This document shows, piece after piece, positions 22,306 to 34,649 of a stretch of DNA of 64,000 nucleotides. Each line of letters begins with the position of its first letter. The stretch's first letter is position 1. Below the pieces are notes generated by a model, which saw only the letters and a program-made list of their open reading frames with translations, did no database searches and had not been told where the DNA came from. Source of the stretch: Blattamonas nauphoetae (lineage: Eukaryota > Preaxostyla > Oxymonadida); NCBI GenBank assembly GCA_033064195.1, contig JARBJD010000194.1:62001-126000 (forward strand). The letters are read 5' to 3'. The position numbers and the translations under genes were made by a program.

Positions 22306-25300
22306 TTAAATTGATTGAATCATGTCAAATAATGAGAAGATATTTTTGCCTTCGAAGGTGAGAACCTCATCTAAAGAAGGGATAAAGAGTTTTGCGATTG
22401 ACATCATAAGAGGGAGGTCGCTTGTTTCGACTCTCAAATCTCGACTTAATTCGTGCAAGAGTCCAATGTCAAGCTGTTCTTTCGTTTCAACATCGTCAGT
22501 GGGAGGTGATGTTGGTTTCTGGACAGAGGGGCTGACTGCGTTCAGCTGTGGAAATGGGATTGTATTGAAAATGAGAGACGATGGTAACACTTCCTCCTTT
22601 TCAACTTTTGGTGGCTCTTTTTGTTGTTTTGCTGGAGCATCAGTTGTGGGATGCTGAGGCTTAGCCACTCTTGTTTCCTGTCGAAGATGAGTAAGGGCGA
22701 GCGCTGCCGTGATGGAGTTTTGGATGAGAATGGTGAGCTGGTTGTGGAGGACAACTGACCTGACCTCGACGGACGGTGTTGAGAGGCAGTCGATGATGAT
22801 ATCACAGACCAGATTGGACGGCTGTTCCACCTCCACCAGAAGACGATTATCTGTCGCGTTTGGTCCAAGCTGAGAGGGCACAGGAGGTTGCCTTTTCTGA
22901 ACAGAGGTTTTGGCTCGTCGAGAGGACTTCCGAGCATTTGCACTGGTGTCGCCGAAGAGAGTGCGGGTGTATGCGACATCTTTTGCCATTTTTCGCTGAA
23001 TGTACTTCTCGCGGAGTGCGGAATATGAAGTGGTCGACGTGTTGATTTGGTGAACTTTCCCCGACGTCATATCGACAATTGTGACTGGCCAGGGGGATCG
23101 AAGGTATGACTGAGGGCGAGGGGCAACGCTCTGAAGGAACATGAGGAAGAGATGGAATTGAGAAGAGAATAGCTTGAAGGGAGAATAGCATACAGAGTGG
23201 ATGCCTTGGACTGAGAGTCCAGGAACGAATCCGCAAATGACATTAATTGACTTGGAACCTATCTGTTGCATCAGGAATGGTGCTGGTGTTCGGGCGAATC
23301 GCATGTCGATGCGTGTGACAGAAGTGTTGAAACGGACTCTTCGGAGTCGGATTCGTTCGACAGTTTCGCCTTCACTTTCCGCCTGGTCCAGACTGTCCCT
23401 CTCTTCGCTTTTCTCGGCCAGAACAGTTTCAATCATTTCAAGCATCTTCTTCCGTTCTGGGGTCATTTCGACTTCAGTGTTTGTTTTTCGAGGGGCTGTG
23501 CGTTTCCACCTCCTCTCTGTTCGTTGGATAAGTTCGAGCCCTTTCTTCTTTCGGTCTTTGGCCAGATCATAGAGGGACATTGAGTGTGACCGTTTCTTTC
23601 TGGTTTTGGGATGATTCGGTGTCTCGTTCTGGTACAGCAGAGATTGTGGAACAGGGAGGAGTTTGGTCGGCTCTTCATTTTCTTCGATGATGATTGGGTT
23701 AGGTGGCTTTGGAGCATGTGCGAATGTAATGCGACGTGAGGTGCGTGTGGTGTCAGGATCAATCCCCAGGCCAAAGGCGAGGGCTGGTCGGGAAGATGAA
23801 GCAAGAGTGAGACGTGAGGCTTGCTGGCGATTGAGATGGATTGGAGGGGGTGGAACAGGAACAGGGGGGAGGAGTTGGCTATCATGTGAGGCAACAGTTG
23901 AGAGGGGCGATGAGACGTGGGTGAATTGAGGAGAGAGGAATGAGAGCGGAAGGGAGTGGCGTCTGTGGTGACGGATGAGTGAGGAGCGAGATGTGTCTGA
24001 TCTCACCGATGGTGTGTCGTTGTGTCGGTGTGGACGATTCATTCTTCTCTTTTCTTTCAACTTTTTCTCCTTCTGTTTGTCAATTTCATTCAAAATTAGC
24101 ATGGCCTCCTTTTGCCGTTTCTGTTTCGGTTCCTCGTCTGTTGACGTCTGGTCTTCGCTCGTGTCTCTCCCTTCAGCCACCTTCAGGAAGACACCAAATT
24201 TCTTCGTCTTCCCCTCTTTGAATCGTCCTTTTCGGAGTCTGGCCTGTTCATTTGAGCCTTTTGTGGTTGATGGGGTTGGTGCTGATAAGAGTGATGATTT
24301 GAGATTGACAGGAGTAGAGACAGAAGGAAAGGTGAATGATTGGGAAGATGCGAGACTTTCAGAGAACGGAAGCTGGAGACTGTCAAATGAACCGAGCGAG
24401 AAAGGCTCAGTTCCAAGCTGGTCTGCGACTTTGGGCTCGGAGAAAAGCGACTGAAAAGAATTCGGTTGGTTTCTACCGTCTTCTTGACTTGTGCTATCAC
24501 TTGTCTGCGAAGAGGCTTGGAGAGTGCCTGTGAATGATTTAGAAGTGTGGATGGTGTCAGTTGGAGACGATAAATTGATTTCGTTTGGAGTTAGGTGAGG
24601 CGAAGTTTTTGTTTGAGAAAAATCGCGCATCGGAATAAGTGAAGAATTAACTGTGGATGGAAACAGTTTACTGACTCCTTTTGGGGTTGAGGACTTCGAG
24701 GAAGGAGTGGTGTCGATGCGAGGGCGAGGTACTGTTGGAGGCGCTTGTTTGAGTGATGGTTTGACGAGAAGACGAGAAGTTGTTGAACAATTGTTCGGAG
24801 AAAAGAGGAGGAGGGAGTTTATCATCTAAAAAAATGGAATCATGACAAATGAAACCTTATTCACTTGGTATTCATTCGTTCCAACAACGACAGTACAACA
24901 ACTTGTTTGAAGATGTGATGTAATTGCTCTAAAGTAAAAATATGGTCAATAGAGAAAGAAGAATGAACCTGGTGAGGATGCTATTCTTATTGAGATATGT
25001 TTGCGTCGGGGCGTACATGAATGTTTCTCTTGGGGAATATGATGAATGAATGATTCATACTCCAATAAAGGGATCTTGGCTCCACTTAAAAAGATGGCAT
25101 CTAGCTCAAGTGATTTCCGTTCGAGGAAACTCCCGAAATAAAGCACTCCTTGTGTGGTTTCCTTTGAAGAGATTTCGAATATGAAAGGAGAGAGACTCTC
25201 AATAGATTCTGAAGGCGTCTTGACAAAGATTTCATATAATCATCAAGGATAAAGAGGACTTCAGTGGTTCTCCGATAGAAATGGCTGAATATCATCAAAA

Positions 25301-25713
25301 GAATAAGAGAGAACCCTGGGACGATGAGACTAAGGGCGCAACGAGTATCCTGGGATTTGTGTCGTCCAGTAAACAGTCCACTAATTACAATATAACCTAG
25401 AAAAGTCGAGTCGAGAAAGTACTGACTTGGTTCTGTTAAGAAAATTATTTTCGTCTCAATATCATCAGAATGACTGGACTTTGAGTGGGAGTCTAAAACA
25501 TTTTTGACGATAAAATGAAGGTCTGATTCTGTTATTTCCACATTACTCCCCCAATTCTAAAGTTGCCGAAATCAATGAGACACATGAGAATGATACCTGA
25601 TTGACAGTTGGGCCAAGAAGATTATCCCAAAGCGAAAAAAGCATGGCTTGAACATAATGATTGGTCGCAAAGGGACGAATAGTCTTGGAATCTTGTGGAG
25701 AACTCGACATCAT
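22306..25713 (-). CDS. C9orf72-like DENN protein with ~500-residue insertion
   Basis: C9orf72 is a DENN-module protein that with SMCR8 and WDR41 acts as a GTPase regulator in autophagy and lysosome control. The start is MMSSSPQDSKTIRPF (alternative ATG 3 bases later). Segments match the human protein in order: FSLWDNLLGPTVNQNWG (cf. ETVLGPRVRHIWAP), ETKIIFLTEPSQYFLD..GYIVISGLF, CALSLIVPG, HFYRRTTEVLFILDDYMKSL, then ISSHLQTC-like AITSHLQTSCCTVVVGTNEYQ and LLLFSPNNCSTTSRL. After an insertion of about 500 Ser/Pro/Lys-rich residues come CGFVPGLSVQG, then SPWPVTIVDMTSGKVHQIN and YSALREKYIQRKMAK, as in APYPTTHIDV and YNQRRYMRSELTA. The C-terminal helical part (LGPNATDNRLLVEVE onward) is weaker. At least five short introns occur in the 5' third, one more near 23133-23195. 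Confidence 0.82.
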
Positions 25714-25935
25714 CGACGATGGGGTAGATCTTCGATTGTTTCCACACAGGAGACATAAATTTGAGCAATATGTTCGGTTTTCGAAAATATAAAGGTTCTC
25801 TTTCATGAAGAGTATTCTGTGGAACTCTTTTGTGTGGATGAACTCAAGCAAATGTGAAGTCTTCTGGTTGAATCGAGTTCAAGAAAAAGACTCTAATAGA
25901 AATTAGTGAGGTGTGAGAAAAAATCCACGAAATGT

Positions 25936-26523
25936 CTACTGGTAGAGCCATGAAGCTTCTGTCTTGATATCAGCAATATCATCTGGTGTGAGGTCGTTTT
26001 CGATGTTGTATTGAGCTCGGATTTCCTCAGGTGACTTTCCCTTTAACGTGGATGCAATTTTGGCACTGAACGGAAGACGATGTGGAAAACGTGTGGAAAT
26101 GATTCAAGATGGTCTTGAATTGAACAGAAGAACACACCAGCAGAGATCGAGAAGTGCCTTGATCTCGAGGTAATGCGCGGCTGTAACAACAGAAAAGAGA
26201 AGATTGTTCGGCATGTTGACAAAAGCGTTATCAAATTGCTTGATATCTCTCTCTTGGATTCCTTCCTGTTGGTTCACACGATTGTGATACTCACAGTACT
26301 CGACCACTTTCTTCATTGTATTTGAGTCAATATCATCGAACTTAATCTCGTCGGATCCACTCGCAAATTCCATTGCACGTTTGATGTGGGCACTTTCCTG
26401 ACGTACATCAGAAAAAGAGAAGAAAGAGAATAAACATGAGAATGTTGAATAAACCATTGCTACGTTCTTCGGAACATCGAGAGTTTCTCCATCACTGGTC
26501 TTAACTTTGATAATTTGTGACAT
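25936..26523 (-). CDS. SKP1: SKP1, SCF ubiquitin-ligase adaptor
   Basis: Three exons, 26523-26455, 26397-26138 and 26065-25936, give 152 residues in frame. SKP1 bridges CUL1 and F-box proteins in SCF ubiquitin ligases. The N-terminal POZ fold reads IIKVKTSDGETLDVPKNVAM, then ESAHIKRAMEF and IKFDDIDSNTMKKVVEYCEYH. The C-terminal F-box-binding helices read FVNMPNNLLFSVVTAAHYLE, IKALLDLCCAKIASTLKGKS, PEEIRAQYNIENDLTPDD and end EASWLYQ (canonical ENQWCE...). The LAANYLxIKxLLDLxCxxVAxxIKGKxPEEIRxxFNI signature is complete. Introns are 57 and 72 nt. It is divergent from the ARM-like gene, with 193 bp between the starts serving as a shared upstream region. Confidence 0.96.
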
Positions 26524-26716
26524 GAGATGTCAGAAAGGATTGGATGAAAATGTCAAATATTCCGCCCTTAGAATTTTTCATCTCAGTCTCGAATCGCTTC
26601 TACCATTACCCTCATTCAACTAGGGATCATAACTCCTTATTTATATCCTGCGAAAGTGCCTGATTCCGAGTGGGTGAGTACCTCCGTCATTTCTACAGAT
26701 CTACCCTCCATTTTCC

Positions 26717-27970
26717 ATGTCAACATCCACCCCTACTTTCTCTGTCGAAGACCTCGTCCTTTCCATGCAACAAGAAGATCAGGATCAATCTGGACCTCTT
26801 CAATTTCTTACAGCCCTCTCCATTCGTTTTGTTTCTGCAGATGAAGCGGACCAAGTAGAGATACTCAACGAAATGCTCCTTATAGCAGTTGAAGGTATCA
26901 CCCCATTCCTCGACGATGAGCGAAATAAGTTTTACGGAACATTTCGAACTTCGGGGATCATAACTCTTCTCGAAAATATCCTCAATGAAAGCCAATCAGA
27001 TTCAGACATACTGTTTGTAGCCAGTGTTCTCTTCTGCATTGTAATGAAAAGAATTCGTCTCTCGTCGTCCTTTTTACATGTTGTTGTGGACACAATCACT
27101 CCTAGACTCCAGCATTTATACTCATCAATCTCAGATTCAACAGAATCTCTCACGAATGATACTCTTCTCGCAATAGCCTGTCTCACTGAACAATCATGTT
27201 TGTTTTCAACTTTATATCATTTTTCAGCCAATCAAGATTATCTCTCTCGGACTTCCGTCGCGGAGATTCTCATCCCATTCCTCAGCAGTGATCGTCCTTC
27301 AATTTGTGCAAACAGCTGTCTTTCCTTGTATAAAGTCGTTTACGATCAAGAGAATCTCTTTGACGATCTTATTAACAAATGGGGAATCATCTCTATCCTC
27401 ACTGCCATCCTTCTCAGAAACACACAACTCCAAACAAACCTTCTCCTACAGACACACGATTTCTTCCCACCGATTAAACTCAAACCAAGCCCTCTATTTA
27501 ACGAATCAAGTGTCACCTATGCGATATTAATTGTTGAAAACTTAGAAAAGTGGCTTGTGGAAGATCTATGGAATTCAAAACATATTTATCTGTTCGTATC
27601 ATTCGTAATTTCGTTTTCTATAAGCTTCACCGACCGAATTTCGTTGTCTTGTTGGGCAATCCTACATCAACTTTGCCAAACAACGAAACAGAAAAACCAA
27701 AACCACATCATTCGTACAGGCATCTTTGACGCAGCTTCGTTGTGCCTACTTCATTGTGAAGATCATGCGATCTCTGAGAATGCAGTCATCGCAATTCATA
27801 CGCTCATCAAAACACTTGTCGTTTCTCAGAATATCCAACAGCTACTGGCGGTTATTTCAGAGTCTATTCATTTATCTGGTTTTGTTGATATTGCTGAACA
27901 TATACAAGAACTAAATTTATGTTTACCCGATGAAATACGTGAGCTCCACTCATATCTCTCTGCTTGGTGA
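26717..27970 (+). CDS. ARM/HEAT-like helical protein, unrecognised
   Basis: Single frame of 417 codons from MSTSTPTFSVEDLVLSMQQ to a TGA. The whole chain is short amphipathic helices with leucine spacing typical of armadillo-type folds (for example ITPFLDDERNKFYGTFRTSG, IITLLENIL; later CANSCLSLYKVV and CWAILHQLC). No catalytic motif, signal peptide or transmembrane segment is seen. The layout of paired helices with conserved small residues resembles the many ARM-like proteins of oxymonad genomes, and it is distantly similar in texture to the broken piece at 61987-63005, but I see no shared motif strong enough to call them homologous. Function unknown. It ends 77 bp from the convergent NXF1 gene. 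Confidence 0.75.
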   Translation: MSTSTPTFSVEDLVLSMQQEDQDQSGPLQFLTALSIRFVSADEADQVEILNEMLLIAVEGITPFLDDERNKFYGTFRTSGIITLLENILNESQSDSDILFVASVLFCIVMKRIRLSSSFLHVVVDTITPRLQHLYSSISDSTESLTNDTLLAIACLTEQSCLFSTLYHFSANQDYLSRTSVAEILIPFLSSDRPSICANSCLSLYKVVYDQENLFDDLINKWGIISILTAILLRNTQLQTNLLLQTHDFFPPIKLKPSPLFNESSVTYAILIVENLEKWLVEDLWNSKHIYLFVSFVISFSISFTDRISLSCWAILHQLCQTTKQKNQNHIIRTGIFDAASLCLLHCEDHAISENAVIAIHTLIKTLVVSQNIQQLLAVISESIHLSGFVDIAEHIQELNLCLPDEIRELHSYLSAW

Positions 27971-28047
27971 GCACTTTGTCTCCTTCATTTCTTCCTTGGA
28001 GTAGATGTTCATTCTTCTTTCAAATCTGCGAAGTGAAGTTCTTACCT

Positions 28048-30017
28048 TCAAGGCATAAAGTAATCAGCTGGAATTTGATTCCTCTGGTGCATCTGAGTAA
28101 ACAGAATTCCGGCTTGTTCAAAATTCCAATTTGTATTGATAAGAAGATCCCTACAGCGATATGGTTGCATGTTCGTGCCTTTATGAACCTCCATGATCAT
28201 TTCAGCTGCATTCTTCAAGAAAATCAAGAAATATGAGCGAAAAAAACCTGTGGATCTCCTGGTTGAACAACATCGGATGGTGGCAAGATCCCATGAGCGT
28301 TGGGATCAATAGGAGATGGTGTAACCCGCGTTGCAGCGATGTTGAAGATGTGGAGATGATCTGAGATGACGTTATACATGATGCCCTTTTGAATCAGTTC
28401 GTCAGATGCCCCCACCAGAAGAAGTGTTCGAGAATAATGTTTGGGCTTTTTGGCATGCACATCCTCGAAGGCACCATCGAATCGAAGATTGGCCATGTCG
28501 ACTGTCTGTTTCGTTTCTCCAATATAGAAAGGGATTGTGAAAAGTGAAACATCAATCGAATTATAGTCATGTCTGGTTGGGGGGAGCTGAGTGAAGAGCT
28601 GAACGATCTCATCTCGTCCAACAAAGAGGCGTCTTCGCCTTTGATCCAGAGCTTTGACATTTGAGATATTTCGAGATATACCATTATAGGAGATCTGTTG
28701 GGAATCAACATTAGTGCTTGAATCGTCTGTTAGCGAGAAAGTTGAACATGGTGTGTAGAGAGGATAGAGATTCTGCCGAGCGTTGTCGTACTCGATCAAG
28801 AAATTTTGTAGAAATGATTCAATATCTCTAACTTGTTCATCACTATCACCACAGAACAATCGAAGGGGTGGAAGTTCATGATTGGTCTAAAAGTGTGAAT
28901 GAAAGATTTGTCTCCAAATGAATGAAAAACCTTGATGACTCCTGTGGGATATTGATGATCATCGAGAACAGTCAGGAAGGGAAGCTGAGCTTTCACATTT
29001 GCAAAGTAATGGAGAGGGTCAATGTTTTGTTTGAGGGGGTTTCCATCCAAAATTAGGAGAGTCAGTTTAATTTTTGAAAGATAATCTACTTCTGAAACTC
29101 GTCCTAAAGATAACAGGTAGTGCAAAAAATGATCGAAAACAATGATGAGTGGCAAACCAATCAAATTTCCTCCAAGGTTGAGTTCACGAAGGGTTGGGAT
29201 GGTTTCAAATGGCTGAAAATGAATAAGAGTCCTAATTTGATTTCCCGAAAGGTCAAGCGAGTGGACTTCCTTTGCTTTGGCATTGATCGCACTTGCTAAT
29301 GTCTTTACGAACTGGGCGTCACCGAAATCTACAATTGAGCGAGTACCCTTCTGCATGGTTGAGTGGTGGAACATATTGGACAAATCAAGGACTTTAGTGT
29401 TGGAATTGTATGCTTGTTGGACATATTGATAAACTTTGTTTAAGACTTGGGCCGGTTTCCCTCCAGTCTGAACCTCTGTAATGAAAATCTGGAAGATAAA
29501 GAATAGGTGAATAGAACTTTTCGTCCATCTGGCATATTGATACCATTTAACCGTTTGATTGTAATCATATCTGCTTGTGTTGAAAACTCGAGGCTCAAGG
29601 TCCCTTGATCCATGCGAGGCTAAGTCCATGAGATTGAGAAAATAACAGACATTTAAAATTTTGGTTTGGCCTGTCGCATTTTGGAGTAAAAACTTTTGTA
29701 TTGTGATCCCTGATATGGTTGGTTCAAATCCTTTGACCTATCGAAAGGAAATGTTTGTGTGATGATTAACATGAGCAAACAAGAAGTTTGAATTTATTCT
29801 TCTTCTGTGAAAAATTGGGTTTTGTGTGTCTACAATGAAGAATAAGGAAAAAATAGCGTTGGATTATCATGGAAGAGGAAATGCAGAGAGATACGGAGAT
29901 TGACGTTGTTTTTTTTGTGCATTGAAATTTCCCATTCCTCCTCTGGTAATGTCGTAAAAAGGCCGATTTGAGAAAGGATGAACAAAACCTTTTTCCTCTT
30001 CCTCGCTTTGGTGGCAT
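28048..30017 (-). CDS. NXF1: mRNA export receptor NXF1/MEX67
   Basis: The protein carries mRNPs through nuclear pores. The start MPPKRGRGKR is a short Gly/Arg/Lys-rich N terminus as in TAP/NXF1, read through two short introns into KNKFKLLVKGFEPTISGITI, which probably begins the RNA-binding domain. Leucine-rich repeats follow: KEVHSLDLSGNQIRTLIHF, PTLRELNLGGNLIGLPLI, KIKLTLLILDGNPL, and the LRR cap FLTVLDDHQYPTGVI. The NTF2-like domain reads FLQNFLIEYDNARQNLYPLY, LFTQLPPTRHDYNSIDVSLF (cf. LPKTQHDVNSFVVD) and HYSRTLLLVG. The last exon is a UBA/TAP-C domain, MEVHKGTNMQPYRCRDLLI, NTNWNFEQAGILFTQMHQ, RNQIPADYFMP. The RRM part is short and divergent. About six introns of 36-65 nt are inferred. Confidence 0.93.
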
Positions 30018-30148
30018 CGGTTTGTCAATAAAAAATGATGCGGGGATGATCAAAGGAATGAACGTTCTTGAAGGTGTAGCCTCTTGAAAGAAAAGGAGAA
30101 AATATGTGAAATGCGAAAAAGAATCTAGAAACTAGAAAAAAAGCAATT

Positions 30149-33100
30149 CTAATCAGATATCTCACTCGCTTTGCGAATTGGAGATTCGCCTCGAGAGTTT
30201 TCTGGTGAACCAGGGATTGCTACAGGGAGTGGTAATATCGGATCAACAATCCCAGATGCAGTAAGGACAGCGCAAGAGGAGAGACTTGGATATACAATTG
30301 ACACCGGTCGAGTGTCCGGTGAATCATCGTCGCCAGGCGGAGGATTCGGGAGTCGAGATGTGGTCTGTGGGGAATTGGAGGGAGATGAATGCTTGTGGGG
30401 CGAGATGGGAGTAAGGCGGGTTGGGACTTTGGGTTTTTGGCGGTTGATGTAGTTGTGGTCCCGCTCGTCGATTCGTTGGTTTTGGGCGATGAACTGTTGG
30501 AGTGTCGGAAGAAGAGTGTTGGGTCGATTCTCTTTCGAGCGGAGAGGAAGAGGAGCAAGTTGAGTGAAGGGCTGAGTCTGAACACCCCGGGAAATAAACG
30601 CGATTTCACTTCCCTGTTCACCAATCAGATTTTCCGTTCGGCTGACCCCTCTCGATCCTTCTCGCTGGAGGTGAGTCTTTTGATCGTCTTCAAATCGTCC
30701 GGCTTGAGGTGTATGAAAGCCCTCGATGTTTGTCTCCAAGAGTGGACGTGATCGTGAGGGTCTGTCTGTCTGAGGGTGTGATGGTGGATGTTGGCGTGGT
30801 GAGCCTGCTGGAGAGATTGGTTGTGATGAGACTGAACCGGGAAGAACTTGAAGTGACGGGAGAATCGGAGGGAGAACGGGTGATCTGATGATTGGTTTGT
30901 TTGAATTGGGTGTCTGATTGGATGCAAATTGATGTGGCTGTGGTTGATATGCGGATCCTGTGTGATGTGTCTTTCCATTCTTTTGATTGGGTGCCGCTAA
31001 CGGATGTAGAATCGATGTGTGGGTTGTGTGATTGTCGATAGCGTGTGTAGAGAGAGAGGTGTTTTGTGTGGATGGAGGTGGGAAGGTGCGAGAGAGGGGT
31101 ATGGCGGGTGAAATGAGAGGAGAGACAGCAAGTGTGGGGGAGAGTGATGAGTGGTACAACGAAGGTTGATTCAATGGTTCTCTTTCTTTGGGTCCATGTT
31201 TTTGTTCTCTTCCAAATGAGATTCGTCTTTCAAGTCGAAATTCGTCCGGTTCTTTGACTGATCCTCGCCTTGTTTGTTCAACCTTTCTCCCTCCATCGTT
31301 ACTCTTCTTAAGTTTTGTCGGTTGTCTGTGATCATCTCTTCGTAATTCCTTATCTTTCATGCGATCGGTGTTTGCTCCGCTCACATCTCCAAATTCACTT
31401 CTCTCCTCGTCTCGATTGAGTCCCCAGATTGGGGTGTGGATGGTTGGTTGTTGTGTTGGTGCAATTTGTTGGAAGGGGTGCTGTGGAGGCAGAAGATTGA
31501 TTGATCTTTCTCGATCTTCTTCTTCCCAGTTCCAGTCTGATGGAAGTTCATCTTCATGAGCGTCCTGAATATCTCTTCCCTCTCGTCTTCCCTCCCTTCG
31601 TCCTTTGTCTTCTCTCCACATATCATCTTTTTTCATCGGTACAAGTTTCACAATCCGTTTTCCATCCTGAAACCCAGGTACACCCATCTTTGGAGAGATG
31701 ACGTTTTTCCTCTGCTCCTCATCCATCACCCTTTCTCTCTCATCCAGCTCGACTCTCCTTCGGTCCATCCCTCGAGGTGATCTGGGTGAAGGGTTCTTGT
31801 GATCACTGCGAGGTTGGTGGAAGGACAATGGTGAGCAGGGAGGTGCCATCGGAGAATGCAGGCTGGGTCTTCTTTCCTCTCGTCTCTCTCCAACCGCCCT
31901 TCCTCCGATCTCGCCCATTCCGTCGTTCATTCCTTCCATTCCCTCGATCAAATGATGGGTTGCTTTGAACACCATTTCAAGTTGTTTGATGCGCTCCTTT
32001 TCAATCTTTTCTTGAAGAGCTTGCCGTCTCGCTCGCCGAGCCTCGTTCTGGGCAGCAAGTCTCGTGAGGAAGTGAGTGTTGGTGAATTGAGTGATTGACG
32101 TTCTGCGTTGCGGAGAAATGGGTGGGCCAGAGTTGCTGCTTGTGATAGATCTTCCTTCATCCCCATCCTCCTCCTCCTTCAAACTGTCCCCATCAACTCG
32201 ACCGTACGTTGCTCGGTCTCGTTTCTCCCATTTCCGTCCCACTCTTTCCATTCTCTCCCGTCTTTGAGCTTCTCCCACAAGCCACTCCCAATTCAGAGTC
32301 GCCTTTCGCTTCCGGACTCGTGTCATTCCTGTGACTGCCGTTCCCATCTCACCCAATCGCCGAGCCATCTCCTTCCGCTGTTCCTCGGGGACATCCAGCC
32401 CATCGGATCCCTGTGTGCCGGCTGAGTGCAGAAGTGACACCAAACTGTCACTGGCTGTTTGATTTCGCTTGGACTTTGAGGGTTTTCTCGTCGTTCCATC
32501 CTTTTCGTATTCGCTGCCACTTTCATCCTCTCCTCCGTTCCCATTTGAGGAGCGATGTCGGTGATTTCGGCGTCCTGATGTATCCTTTCCATTGATTTTG
32601 TCATCTGCCTCATCTTCGCTAGATTTGTTCTCGTTTCCATTTTTCGGACGTCCTCCAGACGTCTTTCTTGTATCTGCCTCGAGAGTCTTGGCTTTCTTGA
32701 GCTCTCCCACACTCCCATCAACACGTTCCTTCCCGTTCTTCTTTCTTTGCTCTAACGAATCGTTTTGGTTGTTAGAATCGTTGGATTTGTTTTGGTGTGC
32801 GGTTTTCCCACTTCGTTCTGTGAGAGTTCCAGCCTCATCGTCTTCCTCGTCTTCTTCGCTTTCAAAAGCGTACTTATCTTTGGCTCGTTCCCATTTCTTT
32901 TTCAGTTTGCTGTGTTCATGGGATTCTTTCTCCAATTTTGAGAATTCGAGATTTCTCAAGACAAGCTGGGTTTTTAGATCATTAGTTTCGTTTTCCTTCT
33001 GTTCTTTATCCAATTTGACCCGTTGAAGTTGGGCTTTTAATCTTTCAATCTGATCTTCAAATTGTTCAATGGCCTCTCTATTTTCCTTTGTTTTTGTTCC

Positions 33101-34542
33101 TTTCTTTGCTTGAGAGGTTGACTCGTCCTCGGATTTATCATCAGTGTTGTCTTTGCGTTTCCGAATTGGAGTGCTGCTTCGATCCAATGATCGTTGTTTT
33201 GTCAGTTCTGCTTCTCTTTCCACTTGGCGTTGTTCCTCTGCAGAGATGAGCACAAAACAAGGTATCATGTAGGAAGGGATGAACAATGTCAAAATTCATG
33301 AAAAAGGGTAACTATAAGACTTTTGTGCAAAAAAACCTTCTTGTTGAAACTTTTGTTTGAGGTAGTAGATCTCTTCCTTAAGTTTAACCATTTCTTCTTC
33401 ATTTTCCTGATTTTTAGCCAGTAAACTTTGTTCTCTTTGCTTTGCTCGCCGTAATTCTGTTCTAAACAGTGGAAGCGGAAAAGAGAGTAAATAATGAAAA
33501 ATGAACAAAGGAAAACTCTGTCTTGGAAAGATTCGGTGTGAACTTTGTGTCAATATCCAATTCTTTCTGCTTCAAAGCAGTTTGAAGCTTTTCTATCTGC
33601 AGGTTCTTCTCTTGTTCCAAGGACTTGATGATGTGGAAAAAGAAAAAAGGAAAATGATCGAGAACAAATAAAAACGGTGAATTCATTGATTTATCGCGAA
33701 AGCAGTTGATCATACGGAGAAATGAGGAAAGGAAGAATTGACAAGGTTGTGAAATCTTAGGCCATACCTCCAATTGTCTCATGATCTTTTTCTTTTCAAT
33801 TTCGAACTTGTGTTCGGCAAATTCGATGGCTTTTTGAGTCTTATCTCGAATTGTCTCGATGTCAACTTGATCCACAGATTCTCCTAGTAACTGCTCAAGC
33901 CATGCGTTTGGATTTAATCCTTCTGTATCAGACACCTTGTAGTCTTCTCCATATCGAGTCTTTTGGTGGTTCTGTTCGCAGATGATGTTGATTTCTCGGA
34001 AAAAGAGGGTCCTTTGTTGTTCGAGTAGCTTTTGTCGCATTTTTAATTGTTCTTTCAAAATTGAAATGGTGGTATTCTGATCCTTAATGGTTCGTTCTTG
34101 CCGATTAATTTGGTATTGGAGACGGGATGGATCTTCGTGGTTCTACATGATGAGGTGAATGCAAATCCGTTAAATCTCGAAAAAAATGGCTCACCAGTTT
34201 TCCTTCGAAGAATAATCGCTCTTCATGAATGTTGTTTGAATAACAACCGACGAGGTAGTCACCATACTCTTGAAGAATCCTGATGGTTGATGGTCCAAAT
34301 GCTGTGAGCTGAGATGATCCCGTTATAATGGAAGAAGACAGAAATTCTAGAAACAATGGATGGAAAACCACTTTAGCAAATGTTGGATGTGTTGCAATGG
34401 GGTCATTTCCCAGTTTTCCTGGTGTGTCTCGGAAAAGTTCACGAAGTTGTGTTGATGAACGAGAAAAGCCTAGGGCAGCCTTTCGTGATAAATCAGTATC
34501 TCTGGCTTGGAACATGTCCAAGAAAGGACTGTATTGATCCAT
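30149..34542 (-). CDS. Long coiled-coil protein with disordered Pro-rich tail, unrecognised
   Basis: The first exon (34542 to about 34195) encodes MDQYSPFLDMFQARDTDLSR and a helical globular stretch. Later exons encode coiled coil: RLQYQINRQERTIKDQNTTI, LEQQRTLFFREINIICEQ, SLEQEKNLQIEKLQTALKQK, LRRAKQREQSLLAKNQENEE, EEIYYLKQKFQQE. The last exon is about 1,000 codons (33240-30149): a charged segment with KKGTKTKENREAIEQFEDQI and LKAQLQRVKLDKEQKENETN, then Lys/Glu/Asp-rich and finally Pro/Ser/Gln-rich disorder ending GESPIRKASEISD. At least five introns of about 45-120 nt separate the exons; their ends are approximate. No known motif fixes the family. In a flagellate a basal-body or axonemal scaffold is possible, but that is a guess. 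Confidence 0.7.
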
Positions 34543-34649
34543 TCCAGAATCAGGTAATGAAAACTTTAAAATGAAGTCAGATCGGTGATGAGAAAAAAAA
34601 TTGTCAGAACTTTATTGTCATCTCTGAAACGTTAATATTCATTCTTCAT

